DNA of 64,000 bases. Origin: Saccharopolyspora sp. NFXS83 (lineage in GTDB: Bacteria; Actinomycetota; Actinomycetes; Mycobacteriales; Pseudonocardiaceae). The notes under the pieces were generated by a model. The model was not told the origin of the DNA. It saw only the letters and a program-made list of their open reading frames with translations, and searched no databases. A program made the position numbers and the translations under genes. The first letter of the stretch is position 1; every line of letters starts with the position of its first letter. Positions 8,850-16,289 of this stretch are shown here, one piece after another. The stretch covers positions 1 through 64,000 of the forward strand of contig NZ_JAPFGB010000024.1 of assembly GCF_026241095.1 (NCBI RefSeq). The letters run 5' to 3'.

Positions 8850-9895
8850 GACCGCTCCGTTCCGCTGTGCCGAGTTCCCGAGGCGCCGGAACCGGTGCCG
8901 TGCCACCGCAGATCAGCCGTCCCGCCGGGCAGCGACGTCACCGGCAGGTCCCGCGGATCCGGTTCGGGGTGGTGCGCCGCGGTGTCCGGCCCCCAGAGCA
9001 CGGCGAGCTCGGAGCCCGCCCGGTGCAGGCAGTCCAGCGCGAGGGGCAGCAGCGGGTTGGTGTTCTCCTTGCGGTACAAGGCGCGCACTCGACGCTGCGG
9101 CTGCCGCCCGGCGATGCGGGTCACCCGGACCGACCCCGCCCCGAGCGCCAATCCGGGCAGCATCGCGACCCCCATCCCGCGGGCCACCAGGTCCCGGATG
9201 ACCGAGTAGTCGTTGCTGCGGAAGGTGATGCGCGGGACGAAGCCGCTGGCCGCGGCGAGCCGGACCAGCGAGCGCGCCCCGGCGGTGTCGCGGCGGGTGC
9301 AGATCCACGGCTCGTCGGCGAGCTCGTGCAGCGAGATCTCCGCGGCCCCGGCCAGCCGGTGCGCGCCCGGCAGCACGAGGCGCAGCGGCTCGGACACCAC
9401 CTCGTCCACCCGCAGGTCCGTCGGCCATTGCCGCGGGTCCAGGTCGTACTCGAACACGACCGCCGCGTCGAGCACTCCGTCGAGCACGCTGTCGACGACC
9501 TCGTCCGGTTCGCCTTCGTCCAGCTGCAGCTCGGCGTGCGGGCGCTGCTCGATCACGGAGGCCAGCACGCCCGGCAGGATGCGGGCGTTGGCGGTGGCGA
9601 ACCCGGCCAGCCGCAGGCTGCCTTCCTCACCGCTGACCATCGCGCGCACCTCGCGTTCCAAGGATTGCAGCGCGCCCAGCGCGTCCCGGCTGCGCTCCGC
9701 CAGCCGGGACGCGAGTGCGGTGCACCGGGCGCTTCGCGCGGAGCGCTCGAACAGCGCTGCCCCGACGGCACGTTCGAGCAGCGCCATCTGCTGCGACACC
9801 GCGGACGCGGTGTATCCCAGTGCTCGTCCCGCCTCCGCGAAGGAGCCGGTGCGCACGCATTCCTGCAAGGTGCGCAGGTGGATCGGGTTGAGCAT
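8846..9895 (-). CDS. LysR-family transcriptional regulator
   Basis: A 349-residue LTTR. Residues 1-60 form the winged helix (LRTLQECVRTGSFAEAGRALG, TASAVSQQMALLERAVG) and about 90-290 the periplasmic-binding-like effector domain (ELQLDEGEPDEVVDSVLDG; SNDYSVIRDLVARGMGVAMLPGL). I chose the ATG at 9895 because the HTH begins there; the longer frame adds 105 unrelated residues. It sits inside the operon, 4 nt after the amino-acid dehydrogenase and overlapping the E1 start. An activator translated with its own targets is less common for LTTRs, which are usually divergent. The likely effector is the amino acid or its oxo acid, by inference. Confidence 0.9.
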   Translation of the reverse strand: MLNPIHLRTLQECVRTGSFAEAGRALGYTASAVSQQMALLERAVGAALFERSARSARCTALASRLAERSRDALGALQSLEREVRAMVSGEEGSLRLAGFATANARILPGVLASVIEQRPHAELQLDEGEPDEVVDSVLDGVLDAAVVFEYDLDPRQWPTDLRVDEVVSEPLRLVLPGAHRLAGAAEISLHELADEPWICTRRDTAGARSLVRLAAASGFVPRITFRSNDYSVIRDLVARGMGVAMLPGLALGAGSVRVTRIAGRQPQRRVRALYRKENTNPLLPLALDCLHRAGSELAVLWGPDTAAHHPEPDPRDLPVTSLPGGTADLRWHGTGSGASGTRHSGTERS

Positions 9896-9899
9896 GCGA

Positions 9900-11075
9900 T
9901 CAGCCGCCCGCGCCGACCGGTTCGGCCTCGACCGTCGTGAGCCGTCCGCGCAGCTCCATCGCGGCGCGCACCCGGCTCTTCGCGATGTCCAGAGCCGCGG
10001 TGTGCGGATCGACCCCGTGCTCCATCGCGGAGCGCAGCACCAGCCTGGTGTTGTCGCGGCACCGCTCGGCGACCTCGTCGAGGATGCGGCCCGGTGCCGG
10101 GCGGAACGCGGAACGACGTGCGTCCATGGCGAAACCGGCGGCGATGGCTCCGCCCGCGTTGGCGATGAAGTCCGGCACGACGGTGACCCCGCGCGCCGCC
10201 AGCGCGGCACGCGCGTCCGGTGTGGTCGGGAGGTTCGCGCCTTCCACGACGACCTCGGCCCGGACCTCCGCGGCGACGCCTTCCCCGAGCACGTCTTGAC
10301 CTGCCGCGGGGATCAGCACGTCGCAGTCGACCACCAGCTCCTCGCCCCGGTCGAGGCGCTTGGCCGCCGGAGCGCCCTGCACGCACGCGTCGCCGTGCTC
10401 GGCGCGCCGCGCCAGCCACGACGGCACGTCGAGCCCGTCCGGATCGTGCACACCACCGTCCACCGTGGACAAGGCGACGACCTGGGCGCCCAGCTCGTGC
10501 AACCGGCGCACCGCCGCGGCGCCCACCGCGCCGAACCCCTGGACCGCGACGCGCACCCCCGCCATCGGCCGGTCCCGCAGTTCCAGCGCGGCGGCGAGTG
10601 CGGCGACCACGCCGTGCCCGGTCACGCCGAGCTCGTCGTAGGGGACCCCGCCCAGCACCTCCGGGACTCCGACCGCGGTGCCCCGGTCACCGAGTTCGTC
10701 CTGGATGATCGCCGCGTCCCGCTCGGTCATGCCCATGTCCAGGCCCGCGACGTAGCTGGCCGGGATCTGATCGGCGAGCTTCCGGGCGAAGGCGCGCACG
10801 ATCCGCTCCTTGTCGGGTGCCGCCGGGTCGGCCACGATCCCCGCCTTGGCGCCACCGTGGAACAGGTCGGCCGCCGCCCACTTCCACGTCATCACCCTGG
10901 CTAGCCTGGCGATCTCGGCGACGCTCACCGTCGGGCTCATCCGGATCCCGCCCTTGCCGGTGCCGCGAGCCGTGTTGTCGACCACCAGCACGCCCCGCAT
11001 CCCGCTGCGGGAATCGGAGACGCAGACGATCTTCTCGGGTCCCCATTCGTCGATCGACTGCAACAGGTCGTTCAC
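9900..11075 (-). CDS. Glu/Leu/Phe/Val-type amino-acid dehydrogenase
   Basis: NAD(P)-dependent oxidative deaminase of 391 residues. The substrate domain contains GGIRMSPTV and the catalytic-lysine motif LFHGGAKAGI. The dinucleotide domain contains VAVQGFGAVGAAAVRRL (GxGxxG-like) near residue 200. VPDFIANAGGAI near 320 closes the active site. I use the GTG at 11075 because AGGAGG lies 5 nt before it. It is the first gene of an operon with LysR and the fused E1, so the amino acid it uses is probably the one whose oxo acid feeds E1. Members include glutamate, leucine, valine and phenylalanine enzymes; specificity cannot be assigned from the motifs seen. A second member is at 19373. Confidence 0.87.
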   Translation of the reverse strand: MNDLLQSIDEWGPEKIVCVSDSRSGMRGVLVVDNTARGTGKGGIRMSPTVSVAEIARLARVMTWKWAAADLFHGGAKAGIVADPAAPDKERIVRAFARKLADQIPASYVAGLDMGMTERDAAIIQDELGDRGTAVGVPEVLGGVPYDELGVTGHGVVAALAAALELRDRPMAGVRVAVQGFGAVGAAAVRRLHELGAQVVALSTVDGGVHDPDGLDVPSWLARRAEHGDACVQGAPAAKRLDRGEELVVDCDVLIPAAGQDVLGEGVAAEVRAEVVVEGANLPTTPDARAALAARGVTVVPDFIANAGGAIAAGFAMDARRSAFRPAPGRILDEVAERCRDNTRLVLRSAMEHGVDPHTAALDIAKSRVRAAMELRGRLTTVEAEPVGAGG

Positions 11076-11122
11076 GACTGCCTCCTGCGTGGTCTGTCCG
11101 AAGTGAGCTGCGTAGTGGCCGG

Positions 11123-11284
11123 TGGCGGAACCGCAACGGCGTCCTCGTCGGGAGGTCGCTTCCACGGTGGCTCCGCCGTACGAGGAGCCGTACGAGGAAT
11201 CACCGCCCTCGTGCGGAAACCGCGCGACACCGCCGGTGGTCGTGCTGCTCCGGTGGCCGCCGGTCAGCGGCGTTGCGGCTGACC
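11123..11284 (+). repeat. Structured dispersed repeat, copy A (divergent)
   Basis: This stretch upstream of the amino-acid dehydrogenase matches the two better copies at about 30.09 and 41.24 kb. It has the same left segment (CGGAACC, then TCCTCG), the same GTGGCTCCGCC apical block, the same linker (CGCCGGTGGTCGT, TGCTC) and a closing small hairpin GGTCAGC-GGCGTTGC-GGCTGACC. The main stem is less perfect than in the other copies. It explains most of the 242-nt gap; I see no gene in it. Confidence 0.55.
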
Positions 11285-11317
11285 GGGCGCACCGGCGAAT
11301 CGTGCTGGAACGAACCG

Positions 11318-12460
11318 TCAGACGAGATTGCGTTCCGGGCGGTGGGCGGCGCGGGCGAAGCGGTCGACGCTGAACCCTGCGACGTCCACCTCGGGTGGTC
11401 GGCCGAGGACGAGGTCGCGGACCACCTCGCCGACCGCCGGGCTCTGCAGGAATCCGTGCCCGGAAAAGCCCGTCGCGTAGAGGAATCCGTCCACTTCGGA
11501 CGATGCCCCGATCAGGGCGTTGTGGTCCGGGCTCAACTCGTACAGCCCGGCCCAGCGATGCGCCGCACCGATCGAGGCCAGTGCCGGTGCCCGCCGAGCC
11601 ACGGTGTCGGCGAGACCGTCGAGCCACCGGTCGTCGGTGCGCGATTCGGTGCTCTCGACCGGATCCGGCATGCCCATCAGCAGACCGGGTCCCTCGTCGT
11701 GGAAGTAGAACCCGGTGCTGAAGTCGATCGTGAACGGCAGCCGATCAGGCAGACCAGGGACCGGTTCGGTGACCAGGATCTGCCGCCGCAGCCGCCGCAC
11801 GGGTAACTCCACCCCGGCCATCGCGCCCACCTCGGCCGACCAGGCGCCGGCCGCGCAGATCACGGTGGACGTCGCAACCGTGCCGGCATCGGTGCGCACG
11901 CCGGTGATCACACCGCCGGACACCTCGATGCCCTCGACCGCGCAGTGGCGCCGGAGGTCACCGCCGAACCGTCGTGCCCCGGCGGCGTAGCCCTGCACGA
12001 CCGCGTCCGGCGTGCAGTGCCCGTCAGTGGGGGAGAAGGCACCGGCCAGGACGCCGTCGACGGACACCAGCGGCGCGAGTTGGCCCGCTTCCCGCGCGGT
12101 GAGCATCCGGCTGGGCACCCCGAGTTCGTTCTGCAACCGCACGGAATTCTCGAACTCCGCCACGTCCGCCGGGTCCGAGAGCAGGAACAGGTAGCCGTGC
12201 CTGCGCAGGTCGATCTCCCCGCCCGGTCGCTCGGCGAACCGCTCGAACGCGCGGAGGCTGCGGGCGCCCAGCGCGATGTTGACCGGATCGGAGAACTGCG
12301 CCCGCACTCCGCCCGCGGCCTTGCCGGTGCTACCCGACCCGAGCTCGTCGCGTTCCAGCAGGAGCACGTGCGTCCCCGCCTCGGCGAGGTGGAAGGCGAT
12401 GGACGTGCCCATCGCCCCGCCGCCGATCACGACCACCTCGGCCCGGCCAGGCAGGGTCAC
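11318..12460 (-). CDS. FAD-dependent amine/amino-acid oxidoreductase (sarcosine-oxidase-like)
   Basis: A 380-residue DAO-family flavoprotein. The Rossmann FAD motif VVVIGGGAMGTSIAFHLAEAG is at residues 9-29, followed by the acidic end of strand 2 (LLERDELGSG). GKAAGGVRAQFSD resembles the covalent-flavin/active region of sarcosine oxidase beta and glycine oxidase. ATGFSGHGFLQSPAVGE at the C-terminus is the second FAD contact. Such enzymes oxidise secondary or primary amines to imines, releasing H2O2 or passing electrons on. Its ATG overlaps the stop of the upstream aldehyde dehydrogenase (ATGA), so the pair is one transcript. Together they could turn an amine into a carboxylate; the substrate is unknown. 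Confidence 0.85.
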   Translation of the reverse strand: MTLPGRAEVVVIGGGAMGTSIAFHLAEAGTHVLLLERDELGSGSTGKAAGGVRAQFSDPVNIALGARSLRAFERFAERPGGEIDLRRHGYLFLLSDPADVAEFENSVRLQNELGVPSRMLTAREAGQLAPLVSVDGVLAGAFSPTDGHCTPDAVVQGYAAGARRFGGDLRRHCAVEGIEVSGGVITGVRTDAGTVATSTVICAAGAWSAEVGAMAGVELPVRRLRRQILVTEPVPGLPDRLPFTIDFSTGFYFHDEGPGLLMGMPDPVESTESRTDDRWLDGLADTVARRAPALASIGAAHRWAGLYELSPDHNALIGASSEVDGFLYATGFSGHGFLQSPAVGEVVRDLVLGRPPEVDVAGFSVDRFARAAHRPERNLV

Positions 12461-14055
12461 GAGGTGCCGCCCAGTTCGGGCGGCAGCCGGTATCCCCGGT
12501 CCGGTTCGACGGTGGCGACGTCCATCTGCGCCTTCTGCAACTTTCCGGAGAAGTCCCAGTTCAGGGACTGCCAGCGGGTGAACTGGTCGAGCACCCAGAT
12601 GCCGGACTGGCGGCTCCCGTTGCCCGAGCGGCCGTTCCCGCCGAACGGGAGGTGCGCCTCGGCTCCGGAGGTCGAGTTGTTCACGCTGACCATCCCCGCG
12701 CCGGTGCCCTGGCGGAACCGGAAAGCGGTGGCCGGGTCGGAGGTGTAGACGGCAGCGGAGAGCCCATAACCGGGCGCGTTGCCCAGTTCGATCGCCTCGT
12801 CCAGGCTGTCGAAGGTGCTCACCCCGACGATCGGGCCGAAGGTCTCCTGGGTGAACACGTGATCATCGGGACGCAGCCCGTCCAGCAGCACCGGGTGGTA
12901 GAATAACCCCGCTTCCGGATCGCCCTGGAAACCGGCGCGCGGGGCGGTGGCACCGATCCGGCCCACCGCCGAGGAGCCGAGCACCTTGTGGTGATCGGCG
13001 ATGGTGCCCAGCACCGATTCGAAGCCGTCGGCGAACTTCTGGTCCAGCAGCGGTCCGTAGAGCACGTCCCCGGCCGGATCGCCGATCACCGCGGCCCGGA
13101 GCGCTTGGTCCAGCCGGCCGACGAACTCGTCGTGCACGTCGCGGTGCACGATCAGGTTGCCCAGCGAGGTGCAGCGCTGTCCGGCGGTGCCCCACCCGGA
13201 GAACAGCGCGCCTTCCACGGCGAGGTCGAGATCCGCGTCCGCGGCCACGATCATCGGGTTCTTCCCGCCGAGTTCCAGGCACGGGCTCTGCGTGTACTTG
13301 CCGCACAGCTCGCCGACCCGCGAGCCGACCGCGCTGGAACCGGTGAAGCCCACCTTGTCGACGAGGCCGTCCCGCAACGCGGACTCCAAGCCCGCGAAGG
13401 TGGCCTCCCCGTCGGCGTAGACCAGGTTCAGCACGCCCTGCGGGACTCCGGCTCGCCAGGCCAGTTCGGCCACCGCCCGCGCTGCCGCCGCCGCGTACTC
13501 GGCCGGCTTCCACACCACCGCGTTCCCGCACAGCAGAGCCGGAACCAGGTACCACGACGGCACCGCCACCGGGAAGTTGCCCGCCGTGATCACCATCGCG
13601 ACGCCCACCGGAACCCGGAAGGTGAACAGCTGCTTGTCCGGCATCTCCGAGGGGACCGTCTGGCCGTAGAGCCTGCGCCCCTCACCCAGGAAGAAGTCGC
13701 AGGTGTCGACGATCTCCTGGACCTCGCCGAGAGCCTCCGCGTAGGGCTTGCCGATCTCGCGCGTCACCAGCCGGGCCAGCGATTCCTTGTTCGCCTCGAC
13801 CAGCCTGCCGAGCTCGGCCACGACCCGTCCGCGCACCGGAGCGGGCACCTGCGCCCACTCGCGCTGCGCGGTGCGGGCGGCGCCGGCCGCCGCGTGCACC
13901 GCTTCCGGGCCGCTCAACTCGACCCGCGCGACCACGTCGTCCAGCCGGGCGGGGTTGCGGGACGCGTACTCCGCCGATCCTGACCCGGGGGCTCCGGATC
14001 CGGGGGCCGCCTCGCGCGGGGCTGCTCCGATCACCGAACTCACCGTCGTCGACAC
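12457..14055 (-). CDS. Aldehyde dehydrogenase (ALDH superfamily)
   Basis: NAD(P)-dependent aldehyde dehydrogenase of 532 residues. The catalytic set is complete: N160 (ITAGNFPVA), E261 (ELGGKNP) and Cys295 (GQRCTS), plus the late EETFGP-like motif TQETFGPIVGVS. The segment around the Cys (GTAGQRCTSLGN) resembles ALDH7/semialdehyde dehydrogenases, which act on amino-acid semialdehydes. I chose the GTG at 14055, which has AGAGGTGG 6 nt before it; the ATG at 14076 has no ribosome site. The gene is coupled to the FAD oxidase downstream and divergent from the ornithine-cyclodeaminase-like gene. An amino-acid semialdehyde substrate fits that context, by inference. Confidence 0.87.
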   Translation of the reverse strand: MSTTVSSVIGAAPREAAPGSGAPGSGSAEYASRNPARLDDVVARVELSGPEAVHAAAGAARTAQREWAQVPAPVRGRVVAELGRLVEANKESLARLVTREIGKPYAEALGEVQEIVDTCDFFLGEGRRLYGQTVPSEMPDKQLFTFRVPVGVAMVITAGNFPVAVPSWYLVPALLCGNAVVWKPAEYAAAAARAVAELAWRAGVPQGVLNLVYADGEATFAGLESALRDGLVDKVGFTGSSAVGSRVGELCGKYTQSPCLELGGKNPMIVAADADLDLAVEGALFSGWGTAGQRCTSLGNLIVHRDVHDEFVGRLDQALRAAVIGDPAGDVLYGPLLDQKFADGFESVLGTIADHHKVLGSSAVGRIGATAPRAGFQGDPEAGLFYHPVLLDGLRPDDHVFTQETFGPIVGVSTFDSLDEAIELGNAPGYGLSAAVYTSDPATAFRFRQGTGAGMVSVNNSTSGAEAHLPFGGNGRSGNGSRQSGIWVLDQFTRWQSLNWDFSGKLQKAQMDVATVEPDRGYRLPPELGGTS

Positions 14056-14437
14056 CGTGGTCCACCTCTTCCTCATCCGTGCGGGCGTGTGCAGTGCGGT
14101 CGTGCTGCCGGTCGAGACGTCGCGGAGATCGCGACGGTCAGTGCCGATGTCAGGGCCGGGCGGCCGGGTGGCCGCAGCGGTCGCGGGCTCGGGGGCCGGG
14201 CTGGCGTCTTCCGGAACAGGGCCGGAGCGCAGTCCGGACCCGGGGCGGACCGGTCGGCTTGCGTTGTGCCGCCGGTCACGAAACCCACCGTAACCGCGCA
14301 GGCGTTCGAACATCGAGCATCAGAAGAGTGATTTCCTGATTCTCTGAGCGACAGTGCTGCTGTCGCTCAGAACGATCACCACCGCTGCCCGCCTACCGTG
14401 TGCCGGTGGCGGGGGAGCGGCGAGCTTGGAGGCACGG
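14056..14437. promoter_or_regulatory. Divergent control region with a perfect 12-bp inverted repeat
   Basis: This 382-nt gap separates the minus-strand ALDH operon from the plus-strand cyclodeaminase operon. At 14343-14371 it holds a perfect inverted repeat, TCTGAGCGACAG - 5 nt - CTGTCGCTCAGA, ending 67 nt before the ATG at 14438. Just upstream is a weaker dyad, ATCAG-N11-CTGAT. No T-run follows, so an operator is more likely than a terminator. The cognate regulator is not obvious; the LysR at 8846 is the nearest candidate. Confidence 0.55.
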
Positions 14438-15382
14438 ATGACGGACATGATGTGGACCGACGCGGACGTGGCCGCCGCGCTGGACCTCGACACGGCGATC
14501 CGCTCGCAGCGCACGGCCTTCACGGCGCTGGGCGACGGCCGGGCGCGGCTCGCCCAGAAGGTCTCGGTCCCCAGCGGCACCGGTACCGCGCTGGGCTACC
14601 TCGGCACGGTCTCCGCGGAGCACGGCGCGGTGAGCAAGCTCGTCGCGGCGCACCCGGGCAACGCCGAGCGGGGACTGCCCGTGATCTCGGCGACCGTGCT
14701 GGTGCTCGACGCCGACGACGGCCGGGTCCGGGCGGTCATGGCGGGCACCGCACTGACCGAGCTGCGCACCGCCGCGGGCAGCGCGGTGGCCGTCGACGTG
14801 CTGGCACCGGAAGCGGCCGACGAGCTGGCGGTGCTCGGTTCCGGGGTGCAGGCCCGCGCGCACGTGCGCGCGATCGCCCGGGTGCGCGCGTTGCGGACGG
14901 TCCGAATCCACGGCCGGGACCGGGAGCGGCGGGAGGCCCTCGCGCGCGAACTCGCCGCCGAACTGGATTTGGACGTGCGCGCGGTGGACACCGCGCAGCA
15001 GGCGGTGCGCGGCGCTTCGCTCGTCGCAACCTGCACGCTCAGCGCCGAGCCGGTGATCACCGCGGACCAGGTCGAGCCCGGCGCGACGGTGGTGTCGGTG
15101 GGCAGCTTCGAACCGCACCGGCGGGAGGTCGACGAGGAACTCGTGCGGCGGGCCGGTCTGGTCGTCGTCGACGACGTGGACACCGCCGTCCACCACGCCG
15201 GACCGATCATGCGTGCGCTGGAACGCGGTGACCGCACCCGCGAGCGGCTGCACTCGCTGGGCGAGGTGCTGACCGGGCGTGCGCCGGGCAGGACCGACCC
15301 GGGGCAGCTGGTGTTCTACAACAGCGTCGGAATCGGCGTCCAGGACGCCGCCGCCGCGCACGCCGTGCTCGGAACGTTGTGA
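14438..15382 (+). CDS. Ornithine cyclodeaminase / mu-crystallin family protein
   Basis: A 314-residue NAD(P)-binding protein of the OCD/CRYM family, whose members include ornithine cyclodeaminase, alanine dehydrogenase, tauropine- and ketimine-reductases. The substrate-side Arg/Lys region (GRARLAQKVSVP) is near residue 35. TALTELRTAAGSAVAVD is near 105 and the nucleotide fold LAVLGSGVQARAHVRAIARV near 130. GGAGG sits 5 nt before the ATG. Its stop overlaps the next gene. Classical ornithine cyclodeaminase cannot be told from a ketimine reductase by motifs alone. The opposite-strand amine oxidase and ALDH make an imine or cyclic-imine substrate plausible, by inference. Confidence 0.85.
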   Translation: MTDMMWTDADVAAALDLDTAIRSQRTAFTALGDGRARLAQKVSVPSGTGTALGYLGTVSAEHGAVSKLVAAHPGNAERGLPVISATVLVLDADDGRVRAVMAGTALTELRTAAGSAVAVDVLAPEAADELAVLGSGVQARAHVRAIARVRALRTVRIHGRDRERREALARELAAELDLDVRAVDTAQQAVRGASLVATCTLSAEPVITADQVEPGATVVSVGSFEPHRREVDEELVRRAGLVVVDDVDTAVHHAGPIMRALERGDRTRERLHSLGEVLTGRAPGRTDPGQLVFYNSVGIGVQDAAAAHAVLGTL

Positions 15383-15396
15383 GGGGGAGCGGCCGG

Positions 15397-16194
15397 ATGG
15401 GTTTCGCGGAACGGCTGGAGGCGTCGCTCGACGAGGCTTGGCGGGAATTCCCCGGCCGTGTCGGGTTCGCCGCGTGGGACTTGGACGAGCGCGTTCCGGT
15501 GCTGGTCGGAGCGCAGCGCGAAGTGCACCCGGCGAGCACCATCAAGGTGCTCGTCATGATCGCCGCTCTGCGGGAGGTCCAGGCTGGACGGTTCGCTTTG
15601 GACACCGAGGTCCCCCTCCCCGCGCAGCGGGCGGGCGGTTTCGGGGTGCTGCGCGAACTGTCCGGCGTGCACCGGCTCACGATCGCCGACCTGATCACGC
15701 TCATGATCGTCATCAGCGACAACGCGGCGACGAACGCGTTGGTCGACAACGTCGGATTCCCCGCGATCGCGAGCTGCGCCGCCGATCTCGGCTGCGTCGC
15801 CACCAAGGTCGAACGGCGGTTGATGGACGTGGACGCGCCAGGGTGCAACACCACCTGCGCGCTGGACCAGGCGCGGATCTTGGACCGGCTCGCGACCGGC
15901 CGGGCGCTGCCGGTGGAGCTCACCGTGCACGCACTGGGCGTGCTGTCCCGCCAGCAGATCAGGGACCGGCTGCCCGCCGCGCTGCCGGGGGAGGCGCGGT
16001 GCTGGAACAAGACCGGTGAGATCCAGGGATCCCGCCACGACGTGGCGTTGATCGGGGACGATCGGCCGCGCGCGGTGGTCGCGGTGCTGGTGGACGAGCT
16101 CACCGACGAACCGTCCCGCCGAGGCGCCGGACGCAGTCCGGTGTACGACCGGATCGCGGACCTGGGCCTGCGGGTGTTCCGCGCGCTCGGCTGA
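15397..16194 (+). CDS. Cytosolic serine hydrolase of the class A beta-lactamase fold
   Basis: A 265-residue protein with the three class A beta-lactamase boxes at normal spacing: S47-T-I-K50, S107-D-N109 and K205-T-G207. The omega-loop ExxLN motif carrying the deacylating Glu is not present (the region reads VERRLMDVDAP), and there is no signal peptide. It is therefore unlikely to be a resistance enzyme and more likely a cytosolic amidase or esterase of the Beta-lactamase2 group. The ATG at 15397 follows GGGGGAG. A GTG at 15379 overlapping the OCD stop is also open. Co-transcription with the OCD-like gene suggests it frees an amino acid from an amide or lactam; this is inference. Confidence 0.8.
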   Translation: MGFAERLEASLDEAWREFPGRVGFAAWDLDERVPVLVGAQREVHPASTIKVLVMIAALREVQAGRFALDTEVPLPAQRAGGFGVLRELSGVHRLTIADLITLMIVISDNAATNALVDNVGFPAIASCAADLGCVATKVERRLMDVDAPGCNTTCALDQARILDRLATGRALPVELTVHALGVLSRQQIRDRLPAALPGEARCWNKTGEIQGSRHDVALIGDDRPRAVVAVLVDELTDEPSRRGAGRSPVYDRIADLGLRVFRALG

Positions 16195-16289
16195 GAAAGT
16201 CCCCGCGGGGAAGGGGTCCCCGTCCGATCAGCGCCGGCGCCGACCACGATGCCTTGCGCGCCAGGGGCGAACGCGTCCGCGGTACCGGA
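16195..16289. terminator. Convergent gap with GC-rich palindrome
   Basis: Between the ends of the serine hydrolase and the amidohydrolase lies the 12-bp palindrome TCCCCGCGGGGA at 16200-16211, followed by a second GGGG/CCCC run. There is no T-tract. It may end transcription from one or both sides. Confidence 0.4.

Noticed and set aside
11090-11300. Possible insertion-sequence remnant at the repeat copies
   Set aside because: No transposase fragment, no target duplication and no terminal repeats beyond the stem arms were seen; treated as a structured repeat instead.
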